A stretch of 64,000 bases of DNA from Blepharisma japonicum (taxonomy: Eukaryota > Ciliophora > Heterotrichea > Heterotrichida > Blepharismidae), in the NCBI GenBank assembly GCA_949751835.1, contig CATKHK010000061.1, positions 186,001-250,000 of the forward strand, given 5' to 3'. This document shows positions 54,256 through 64,000 of this stretch, one piece after another (the first letter of the stretch is position 1; each line of letters begins with the position of its first letter). The notes under the pieces are model-generated. The model was not told where the DNA came from. It did not search any database and saw only the letters and a list, made by a program, of their open reading frames with translations. The position numbers and the translations under genes are program-made.

Positions 54256-55326
54256 ATGCATGATATTAGGATAGGAGGAAGATATCGAATTGGGAAAAAA
54301 ATTGGAAGCGGATCATTTGGGGAAATTTTCTTGGGAATTGAAGTACAAACAAATGAAGAGGTTGCTATCAAGCTAGAAAATATTAACACGAGACATCCTC
54401 AATTGATTTATGAAAGCAAACTTATAAAGCTCTTGCAAGGAGGTCCTGGATTGCCAGGTGTTTTATGGTATGGAGTTGAAGGGAATTTCAATGTAATGGT
54501 GATGGATCTTCTAGGACCTAGTTTGGAAGATCTTTTTAGCCTTTGCAACCGAAGATTTAGCTTAAAAACAGTTCTTATGCTAGCAGATCAATTGATTTGT
54601 CGTGTGGAGTATGTTCATTCTAAAAGCTTTATCCACAGAGATATAAAGCCTGATAATTTTCTAATTGGGCTTGGAAGAAGAAGCAGCATTGTTCATATCA
54701 TAGATTTTGGTCTAGCTAAAAAGTACAGAGACTTTAAGACGCTTAAACATATCCCATATGTTGAAGGGAAAAGCTTAACAGGCACTGCAAGATATGCATC
54801 AATTAATGCGCATGTAGGAATCGAACAAAGCAGAAGAGATGATTTAGAAGCAATTGGATATGTTCTAATGTATTTCCTCAGAGGTTCGTTGCCATGACAA
54901 GGAATTTCAGCTCACGGCAAGCAAGAAAAATACCAAAAAATAAAGGACTCAAAAATGAGCACTCCTGTCGATACGTTATGCGAAGGGTATCCTAGAGAGT
55001 TCTCAATTTATATTAATTATTGCAGAAACTTGCAATTTGAAGATCCTCCTGATTATGCCTATTTGAGAAGGCTATTTCGGGATTTATTTTTACAAGAAGG
55101 ATATGAATATGATTATATGTTTGATTGGAATGCAATTAATGCTATGCAAAAAAATCAGAGAAGACCACCACAAAATGAAGAAACAAAGCATAATCTTGCC
55201 AATAATAGAGCACAGACATTCGCAAGAGGTGAACTTGATAAACAAGAGCAAAAGCCAATAGATAGATCGAAAACTGCAGATAACAAAGCACAAGAAAAAA
55301 AGAAAACTAAATGTGCTATATTTTAA
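54256..55326 (+). CDS. Casein kinase 1 family kinase with a C-terminal CaaX-like motif
   Basis: A 356-residue protein with one TGA at 54895-54897 lying exactly at the invariant Trp of SLPWQG. The kinase domain (about 5-275) has [39 protein letters not shown] and the CK1-specific [11 protein letters not shown] in place of APE. All catalytic residues are intact. The tail is hydrophilic and ends [12 protein letters not shown] is a CaaX-type prenylation signal with adjacent lysines, pointing to membrane attachment, as palmitoylated tails do for yeast Yck1/2 and CK1γ. Roles in Wnt-like, trafficking or circadian pathways cannot be specified. Confidence 0.96.
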
Positions 55327-55604
55327 TAAATTATTATAAATATTTACTAATATATATAATGGCAAATTTCATTTGGATATTTAAATTTATATTAAGTTAA
55401 AGATTCTAAAATGAGAACTCAAGACAGCTTTAATACTATTATATAAATATCCAATATAAATAAATGAAATCTGAAGTAAAATTATTTGAAATAAATATTC
55501 ATGCAAATTTGTTAAATATAAGATTTATCATGAATAATAAGAAAATATATAAATCAACATTTCTTCTGTTATATTAATTATGAAAACATCAATAAAATAA
55601 TCTT

Positions 55605-58600
55605 CTAATCAATTTTTTCTTTTATTGAGCTCCTTCCTGTCAAAATTTTAATGATTTCTGGCGACCTCATGATATCAATCAATTCATAATACATTTCTTC
55701 TTCCTTCAGCAAATCTCCAGTCATTCTACTTATATGAACTGCTGTACACATATTAATTAGTGGCTCAGAGTTTGGAATATCAGTTAAAATAATATTTTGA
55801 GCACCTCCTGACAGTGCCATTCTAAGCAACCTCCCAGCCACATAAACAACAGAAATATAAAACGTGAGCACAGAAAAGTCAAAAGTTGCAGGAGAATAAT
55901 ACTCTGATATAGTAATAAATGACAATCCTGAATTTTTACCATCCTCATCAATCATTTCTCAATAAGAAAACTCATTTGTTATAGGAATTAATGAAAGAAC
56001 CAGCTGACTTGTATGATGCTCTTCTAATAATACTTCTGGAGTAATTTTCGTCCCAGTGCTTGGCAGTTTAAAAATTTGACGCTTTAAATCAGGGTAAATA
56101 AAGGTTTGGTTATGGTTCAAGCAAATCATACTGTTAAGGTAAGTAATTTCTTCTTTGTCAAGGCTTGTTTGTGTAGATATATATGTTCTTTGTTGAGTTG
56201 TTGGGAAATCTCTAACAAAAGTATAACTGAGCTGCATGCTGATTTTTGTGTTTTTTGGTCCTAACCCATCTACAAATGAATTGCAAAGCTGCAGTTTGCT
56301 TGGAGGTGCAATATCTCATATTGAATCTGAAGTAGTCGGAATTGTAATCACTTGTGTGAGTTCTTTATCAGTCGCTTGTATTTCTTTCAAATCTTGCAGC
56401 CCCATTTGGTTCCACTCCGTATCTGTAATATCATGGATATCAACAACTCTTGACGCTAAATATAATTTAAAATAATTATTGTCTTCAACTAAAATCCCAA
56501 ACTCCAATCCCATAGTTTTCACTTTATTTAGCTCTATAATTGGATTTAAAGAGCTAAACAAGATAAGTGGGGTTAAAATACAGATTAAAATCAAAAACAA
56601 GCCACAGCCACCTATAGCGAATTTTGATAAAAAATCCATTTTTTCGCCTCGTGGGTGTTCTGCGTAGCGTTTTTGGATGCATTGTGTAATATAGAGCTGA
56701 GCATGGATTTCTTCGAATTTGATCCATTGGAATAAATCTAGGGCTGTGGGAGTGAAAGCTCAATCAATAATTGTACGAAGCTCAAACATGAATGGAAATC
56801 CACGGTATATTTGGAATAAGATTTTACTTGCTCTTGAGGTACTTCGCATTAGTGGGAATGACCCAGTTCTAAAGCTAGGCATTCCATATCGAACTTGTAA
56901 TGAAACAATGATAAAATAAATCATATAAAGCACATAAAACCATTGCAAAGCGTCATTTATTTGAAAATTGTTACACCTTTCTTCATCATATAGATCTGTG
57001 CATGTAGGTTTTCCAATAAGAGATTGAGTTCCATTAATAGGAAAATACCAAAAAACAAGTGCATGAATTGTTAAAAGCAGCAAAATGTGGAGTGTCAGCT
57101 TCACTTTAAGTGGTCGATTTCATTGAGAAATCATATTTGATCGCTGCTCTTGACCATCTACCATAGTTGCTTTATATAATGCTAATTTAAGTGCTTGTGA
57201 AGTCCTTTCCAAGTACAAATATCTTTCTAATAATATAAGTGACACATGAAAAATCAAAGCAACCACCATTCTCCCTTGAAATTGGTTAGCCCTATATAAA
57301 ATTTACTTAAATGCCTTCGAAATATTCGCATTAGTTCCATCCATTTTCCCAAAAAAACAAATAAGATAAAATAAAATGACAAGCTGGATTATGATGGTAG
57401 GGGTATAGAGGTCTTCCCCAGGTTTTTCTTCCTTATTATGAGGTAAAAGTCTTTTGAAAAATCCTATGACTTCTTGGGATTTTGGAATTTGATGAATAAT
57501 GGATAGCCTTGACATGACTCGTGGGGCTGTATCTTCTGCTATGATAAAAGAATCGTCATCTTCTATAGAAAATCTAGCCTTGGCTGTTTCAAGAGTTTCC
57601 AGCCCTATTTCAGTTTGATTTCATAAGCCAACTCTTAGTAAATAATATTCATGAATTAAAAGAAAAAGCATGACCATGGCATCTCATAAAATATAATTAA
57701 ACAAATTTTCACTGTAAGTATTTTTCGTTAAATTGAAGCCAGTTTTTAAAGTATCATGGTAGTTAGCTAGAATCCCATTAGCAAAAATATAATTTCAAAT
57801 ATCCAATTGCAAACTAAATTTTATAAAAAAGACAGCTTCTGTATATAGCAGCATAAATCTGAAATATTTCGCAGGAGGCCTTGGGTACTCTAGCATAGAA
57901 TATCCAATTGTAAATATTGGCAGGGCAACTGATTCCATGCTAGCATAGATTATATGGTTCACAAAGAAAAATAAATAAACTAATGCTTGAGTGTTGCTAG
58001 CTACCACATAGGCTGACAAAATAAAATAATCCTTCCATTTTAGGTCATACTCTGATTTGTTTTTGGCTTGGTCTTCACTAAAATTTACCTCTTCATCAAA
58101 GTCTTCCTCATTTTTTTCTTCATTAAATGGAAGCGTTTTAGTTCTTCCTCATACTCTTGGGCTTGCTTCATGAGGTGTTTCTTCATCTTCTTTCTCTTCT
58201 TCTATGTCACTTTCTTTGACTTCTTCCTCTTCTTTTATTTCATCTAGATGCTGATCTGAATACTCTTCAACATTTTCTCTATCAAATGGGCCTTCTCCTT
58301 CTCTATTTCATTTAGGTTTGATATAGATCTTTTTCTTTTTTCTGGTTTTTATTTTTTTTACATAATTTTTGTAAAGGATAGGGTTAATCAAACTAATGAG
58401 CATGTTTTGAAATTTTACCTTTATGCTCTTTATTTCTGATGTCCCAATTTCTAAATAAGTAGGCTGAACTGGGCTTGTAGCTACCTTTGTTGAGGTCATT
58501 CTTGACCTGCTTCTTATACCTCCTATAGAAGCTCTGCCCTGCTCAGCCAAATAAAATTTTTTATTCCACTTACTTACATTCATATCAAGTTTTCTTATTT

Positions 58601-61600
58601 CATTTTCAAATCTTTTTCTTTTATCTTGATATTGCCTATTATGCTTTATACGCTTATTATTGAAATGCTGTGCCATTTCAAAGCCAATCCTTTTTGATTG
58701 GACATAGATTTTTTGCCTTTGAGACCTCATGAAATCTTGATAGTCTTGGCTTTTCATCATCCGATACATGATATATAAAAATGCGAACGTGAATACTTTA
58801 AATCTGACTAAATTTCTTCTTTCAGATAAATCTGAAGGCTCATCGTCTTCTCCTGCACTTCAGAGCCGAAAAATCCCAAATGCAAGGATTCAATTTCTGA
58901 ATTTATCATCATGAATATACGCTGAAGGGATTTGGTAAATCATTTGTAATGTAAGATCAACTAATAAGCAGACTAAAAAATAATTCCTTAAATATTTCAG
59001 ATATGAATTCCAGCTTTCTTCGTTTCTTATAACTTCATTTGCTTTGAAAATAAAAATAAGACAAAATAGGCAATATAAACTGGAAACAACTCCATAGCTG
59101 AGACTGATAAAAATTAGTACAAAAATGAGAATCAGGATGTGGGACATGTTATACATGGCTTTTTTAACAAATTTAAATATCTTTCTTCCTCTAGTTTTTC
59201 GATTGATATTAGTGTCAGATGAAGAATGGGACTGACTAAGCTTAGGCTCTATACTATCTTCAAAACCTTCTAGCTCGCTTTCTCTGGTTGATAAAAATGT
59301 ATAATAGCCTAAAATAAATAAAAATGTTAATAAGTCATAAAAAATACTGTGTAATTGAGAAATGGAGGTCCCAAGATTCAAAAATGTTGCATAATCTTTG
59401 GTTCTTCAGTCAATATTATTATATCAAGGAGTATCAAAAGGCTTATAGGTTACAATTGGCATTTTATGAGGCGAATTTCCATTTTGAATATTGCTCAAAA
59501 TGAGTGTATATTGTGTGAGGCACATAATAATTATAACAATATACAAAAATAAAGTTCGGTAATAAGGGGATTTTATATAGATTGAAACAAAGACTGAAAC
59601 CACATAAGTTAACCCCACAAAAGTAAGCTTGGAAAATGCCATTAAAAGCATAAATAAAGGTATCATAGATTCAGCAAAAACCCTCATGAAGTTCAAAAAC
59701 TTTATTAATATTTTTATTTTTTCAAAAGCACTGATTTCTTTATTGAGAATTCTCCTATTCATCATATATTCCAAGCAATGCCTTTCTATTATTAGCAGAA
59801 TAGCAATAATAATATATCCATAATTCTCTGAAACTATAAAACTATTATCGCTCTTTTTTGTAAATCCAGAAAAAAAATAAAGTCATATTATATTATCATA
59901 TGCAATTTTGTGGAAAATCAGCCTTGTTATCATAAAGCATGCATATGAAATAACCACATAAATTAATGTAAAATACCATAGTACGTTTCAGCAATATGAT
60001 CTAATTTTGTGTTCCTTCGCTAAATTTCTTCTTTCTAAACTTAGAGCTACTCTTGTAAAATAATACCCTAGATAAGCACATGAAATACAAATTGCTATTA
60101 AATAAATATTCATTGATATAGACAACCTCCAGTAAACAGAAAATATTGAGATAGTCAAATAAATAAAAAATGGAAAAAATTCTTCGAAATAGTTGAAAAA
60201 TTTAATTGATTTCTCTTCAGGTTTTCTTGATAAATTCACCTTAATTATACCTGATAAAAGTCCAATATCATCAAAAATCCCGCCATCTGAATTTCCATAA
60301 TTTATATTGTCTTCTTTTTTAAATGCTTTTGCCCCAAGCACAGTCACGATAAGAAGAATACAATCAGATACCATACTCCCATACAATGTGCTAGAGCTAA
60401 ACACTTCCAAACCAAACAAAGGATACTGCTTTACATCATAAAAAAATGGTAAAAATTGATATAAATATCTAATAACCAATATTATACCGCTGATATATTC
60501 TAATATAAATCAAATTTTCCTAACAAGAAAATAATTTTTCCCAACTTTAAGCTGCAAAGGACTTCTCAAGTGAATAATCATAAAAGATGCGACTATAAGT
60601 AGCCTTATAAAATTAAGCAGATTTAGCGAAGATACCATAACAGTAATCATTATTATAGAATAAAGCACCCAAACTTCAGTTAAAAAATATCACTCATATA
60701 CTAGCACTAATACTTTTACTAAAAGAGGATGCTGCACAGATACATTAACTCTATTGAATTGCTGAAAAAGAATTGAAAAAGTAGTCGACCTATAAGCTTT
60801 GAGCTGCATAGATGCAGAAACTAAAAGAATCCATACAAGATAGTCATAAGGAATTATTGAATTTTTGAGTGTTAATTCAGAACGGTTAGCTGGCATACCA
60901 ACAAGCCTTAAATAATTTCTAGGAATATAATCTGTAAATTTCAATGGAAAAGCAAGAATTCAAATATATCGGAATAATAGCAAAAACATTGTGTAAATTA
61001 CCAAAGAGGTTCAATGATTTTTTGCAAGTTTTGTGTTAAGCATAAATATTAAACAGATAATCATAAATCCAGTATGAAGTAAATTGATATCTGATAAACC
61101 AACCACAAAAAGAACGCATAAGGATAGCTTATCAGCATTTTCAACCACTATTCTTACAAAAAGTCCTATAACTGATTTATCTTTATCTTTTAGATGTTTA
61201 TCTCTTTTTTTCCTTTGCAGAATATTATTTAGATATAAAAATAATAATATGGTTAACAGCTGAAAAGCAATTTCCAAAGGTGGAATTTTTAATAAGCAGA
61301 TACCAAATACTTCAGATACATCAATTTTGAATAGATTTATAATATAAAAACCAAAGAAATTCAAAATGAGGATAGGAAACAAAGAATACTTCGATACTTG
61401 TAAAATCCTTTTTAAATCATAGTCTAAAAATGAATAAAAGAGCCATAGCATCAATAAGATACCTATAAAACTTCGATACCGAATAATCCATGAAAAGATC
61501 AAAACTCTAGCAAAAAAGTAAGCTACAGAAACAGAAAAAAAATATCTGATAAACTCAGGTATTTTTGAACTTTTCCAAAATGCTTTTCTAGGCATTTCTG

Positions 61601-62447
61601 TATTAATTACAATGATTTCTTCAATGGATTTGCTTTCTTCAAGATTTTCATCTTCAATAGAATCAGTTCTCAGCCTTTTCATATAAACTCTGAGTTCTTT
61701 CATAAGGATTTTTCTCCCAATTGAAAGTGAAAATCCATGCATAAAAAAGACGATTATATAGTCTGGCAAGCCCTTCATTGATTTTAAAATAATTCCATAG
61801 GTTAGGACATCGCTTTCTGATGCATAATCTTGCCATAACATATAATATAGTGCCGAAAATAGTACCTGAAGTATAGTTATAAAGCAGACTATTCTACAGC
61901 CAATTCTATAGCCATTTCAGCATCTTAAACTCCATGAGATTGCCCAATAAAATATAACAAATAAATAAAATAAATTGACTATTGAAAAGTTTATTATACA
62001 ATTGCAGCAAAGCAATAAAAAAAGTGCAAAAAGCCTTGCTCTTTTTACATGTTTATGTTCAGAAGGCTTAATTCTCGATTTTTTTGAATAGCAAATTCCA
62101 ATAATGCCAATAATGAATGTACAAATATCAGGCAAAAACGTCAAAGATGAATCAAATTCAAATTTATTTCTGCTAAGTTGTATTCCTAAATATTTCAAAA
62201 GCCAATCTCAATCTGAGAAAAACTCAGGGTATTGATCAAAGTAAAATAATATAAGTACAACTATTTTCCATAGTAAAAATAAAGTGCTAATAGCTGTCAA
62301 AGTTTGATATAAAAACCTTGGAACCTGATAGAAAAACATTAAAGTAAGCCAAATTCCTATGGTAAACCCTATATAAGCAAATGAAAGCAAAGAAGGAGCA
62401 AAAGAGCCACAAAGCAAAATGACCATGCTCAAACATTCTTCAATCAT
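55605..62447 (-). CDS. PIEZO: Piezo mechanosensitive ion channel, complete
   Basis: A 2275-residue multispanning protein in one frame over 6.8 kb, with at least 20 TGA-Trp codons, one 15-nt intron (57292-57306) and a final TAG. The N-terminal two thirds are repeated membrane bundles (the blade). An acidic cytosolic linker (about 1380-1450) precedes a basic beam-like segment (RQKIYVQSKRIGFEMAQHFN). The C-terminal third aligns well with animal Piezo: FQGRMVVALIFHVSLILLER, the anchor PTALDLFQWIKFEEIHAQL, the outer helix near FAIGGCGLFLILICI, the extracellular cap, the inner helix FYISVVYVAGRLLRMAL, and the C-terminal domain KEEEMYYELIDIMRSPE. A homotrimeric cation channel opened by membrane tension is expected, in plasma or contractile-vacuole membrane. 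Confidence 0.95.
57292..57306 (-). other. 15-nt spliceosomal intron in the Piezo gene
   Basis: On the minus strand GTAAATTTTATATAG. It contains the single in-frame TAA of the 2275-codon frame; removal joins SKAFK to ANQFQGR without a frame change. Confidence 0.93.
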
Positions 62448-62492
62448 TTTCCAAATTTATTTATTTATTTATACTTAAATCAATTAACTTTA

Positions 62493-63164
62493 CTAGGCAT
62501 TATTTTTGAGCCTTAAATTCTCTGCTTTTAATTTAGTAATAACTTCTAAAAACTCTGTTCTTTGATTTTCCATCCTTTCTTCTGCTTCTTCTATTTTAGT
62601 TTTATAATATGCAACATTACTGAAAAAGTTTAGATTATCCTCATCAGACTTTAAGTGTGTGTTGCCCTCTGAGCTGGCCAATTCTTTATCAAATTTATTG
62701 AAATCTAATTCTGTTGCCTTCAGTTTATTGATTAAATAGAGATTTTCAGATTTTATTTCAGCTAGATCAGCAGCTTGCCTTTCGATAATGTCTTCATAAA
62801 ACATTTTTACTTTTTCATATACAGTTTCATATTCTTTCAATTTTTCATTTAATAAATCAGTATCATCTCTTTCTGTATGGCAACTTCTTGGGGTAAGAGA
62901 ACTTTGGTTAGTTTTAATATTCCGGAAATCCTGATTGCTGTATTTTGGGGTGCATCTCGCAGAAGTTAAGGAGCTTATACTGTTGTAATCTAAATTTGAT
63001 GCAGCTCTTTTGCGATTTTTTTCGATCAAATAGAACTCTAAGCGTGTTTTATGTTCTAATTCTTTTGGACAAATCTTAGAAGGGGCTTCAGTTTTGGCCT
63101 TAGTAGATCTTAAAGATTGGCTTCAAGATTTATCTTTGAAAATTTGGGAAGAATTATTTTTCAT
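62493..63164 (-). CDS. Coiled-coil protein of unknown function
   Basis: A 223-residue protein from the ATG at 63164, with one TGA-Trp at codon 14 (FKDKSWSQSLR). The first 95 residues are basic, Ser/Thr-rich and probably disordered. The rest is a coiled coil (LLNEKLKEYETVYEKVKMFY, AEERMENQRTEFLEVITKL). There is no family match. It lies 45 bp upstream of Piezo on the same strand; the spacing is normal for this DNA and implies no functional link. Confidence 0.68.
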
Positions 63165-63312
63165 ATTTTTAATGACTATTTGAATGATTTTAATCAAAGA
63201 AATAAAATTAGATAATGAAATATTTTTTAGAGAAATAAAAATCAAAATAATATAAGGCTTTATTTTACCTATTTATTATGGAATATTTAATTTATTATGC
63301 AACAGTTTGCAT

Positions 63313-64000
63313 TTACCTATGATATTTTCTCCCTGCTCTTTGACTAGAAATTTTGGTTTTCCATTTCATATTCCATTTCCTCTTTGAATTATTTTCTATA
63401 TTCCTTATTTCTGGTAGCACCATTGATTTCCAGCTCTGCAATCTGCTTGTTGCTGCTTCAATTTCTTTAACCGAATTAGCAATAATATGTGCGAAATCAG
63501 GTGGCTGAATCGATATATTTCTTTCCAAACTATTAAGAGTATTTGAAACTAAATTGAATTGGCTTAATAAAAAGTGCATATCTAAGGCTTTCTTTAACGG
63601 CATCTTATACATACAATTCAATAAATCAGTATGATATTTGCTTGTAATATGTAAAAGTCTCAAATATTTCCTCGAGCTCATCCATAATCTAAAAGTCGAC
63701 ACTGGAAGTTGGTCATAAGTTACATTTAATTTTTCAGAAATTGACGAAAATAATACAAGCTCTAAAATATTCCTCATTTTATTACGCTTGAATTTTGCTA
63801 TTTTAAGCTTTTTAATCTTAGCTACAGATTGGTGATGGACTGCTAATAGTCTTACCTCATTGAACCATGCTGTATTAAGTTCTTCAATCGAAACTTTGCT
63901 ATCTTTTACTGCTTCATGGAATACATTTATATAGCCTTTTCTTTCCTTTTTCTTTCTCTGTTGGCTTTGATATTCTTGAAGCTCACCAATAGTATTTATG
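63313..64000 (-). CDS. C-terminal part of an unrecognised protein, cut by the window edge
   Basis: The frame is open from the window edge to TAA at 63313 (229 codons seen). The visible part is basic and helical: near the edge GELQEYQSQQRKKKERKGYI, then EELNTAWFNEVRLLAVHHQS, a Leu-rich section and a Trp/Lys/Arg-rich end (KRKWNMKWKTKISSQRAGRK). A first internal ATG at 63777 is not the start, because coding character continues upstream. I recognise no domain; nuclear or RNA/DNA-associated roles would fit the charge but are not supported further. Confidence 0.6.
   Translation of the reverse strand, partial: INTIGELQEYQSQQRKKKERKGYINVFHEAVKDSKVSIEELNTAWFNEVRLLAVHHQSVAKIKKLKIAKFKRNKMRNILELVLFSSISEKLNVTYDQLPVSTFRLWMSSRKYLRLLHITSKYHTDLLNCMYKMPLKKALDMHFLLSQFNLVSNTLNSLERNISIQPPDFAHIIANSVKEIEAATSRLQSWKSMVLPEIRNIENNSKRKWNMKWKTKISSQRAGRKYHR

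Noticed and set aside
55605-62447. Cluster of about 15 small membrane-protein genes
   Set aside because: All pieces lie in one frame, are separated only by TGA (plus one 15-nt intron with TAA), and together match Piezo in order.
1-64000. Mycoplasma/spiroplasma origin, since those also read UGA as Trp
   Set aside because: Spliceosomal-type 15/16-nt introns, PLK, CK1, Piezo, 40S uS5, ciliary proteins and an intronless eukaryotic tRNA without encoded CCA exclude a bacterium.

Overview
This window looks like macronuclear-type DNA of a heterotrich ciliate, most probably a Blepharisma species. Three observations support that. First, TGA must be read as tryptophan, and only TAA and TAG terminate. 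Frames broken only by TGA carry family-invariant Trp at those sites, for example DGVWEF in the PP2C phosphatase, SLPWQG in casein kinase 1 and the Trp opening polo box 1. Second, the introns are 15 or 16 nt long (six found), all GT..AG with an A six bases from the 3' end. Third, the DNA is AT-rich and gene-dense, with eukaryotic, often ciliary, gene content. A mycoplasma (also UGA = Trp) is excluded by the gene set.

Layout. 1-4 kb: end of an unknown gene, an ATAD5/Elg1-like clamp-loader ATPase, a small acidic membrane protein, a MORN/IQ protein and mitochondrial ribosomal protein bL36. 4-10 kb: an ankyrin-PH-AGC kinase, ribosomal protein uS5, a CFAP161-calcyphosin fusion and a PP2C. 10-18 kb: a dual-specificity phosphatase, a TPR-like protein, an allantoinase-like protein with most metal ligands lost, a CFAP97-like protein and a Polo-like kinase. 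18-29 kb: an M6P-receptor-like membrane protein, coiled-coil proteins, a kinase-kelch protein and a hybrid histidine kinase. 29-41 kb: a large helical, probably mitochondrial protein, two giant paralogous secreted/surface proteins in tandem and a DHHC palmitoyltransferase. 41-55 kb: a PH-PHR protein, DRG1, a decayed WD40 gene, a PX-domain sorting nexin, a nucleotide-sugar transporter, a TPR-IQ protein, a tRNA-Ile(UAU), a FAR1-type zinc-finger protein, coiled-coil proteins, a 51-residue basic protein and casein kinase 1. 55.6-62.4 kb: one complete Piezo mechanosensitive channel. 62.5-64 kb: a coiled-coil protein and a truncated gene running off the end.

There is no operon logic; genes are individually transcribed and packed tightly. 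Stop-to-stop gaps fall to 11 bp and start-to-start gaps to 25 bp. Signalling (kinases, phosphatases, lipid-anchored proteins), cilium/cytoskeleton and membrane sensing dominate. No mobile element, CRISPR array or telomere was seen. The most unusual items are the allantoinase-like probable pseudoenzyme, the tandem giant cadherin-like proteins, the Piezo gene with many UGA-Trp codons, a PLK with an altered catalytic loop, and a split in Trp codon use between genes.
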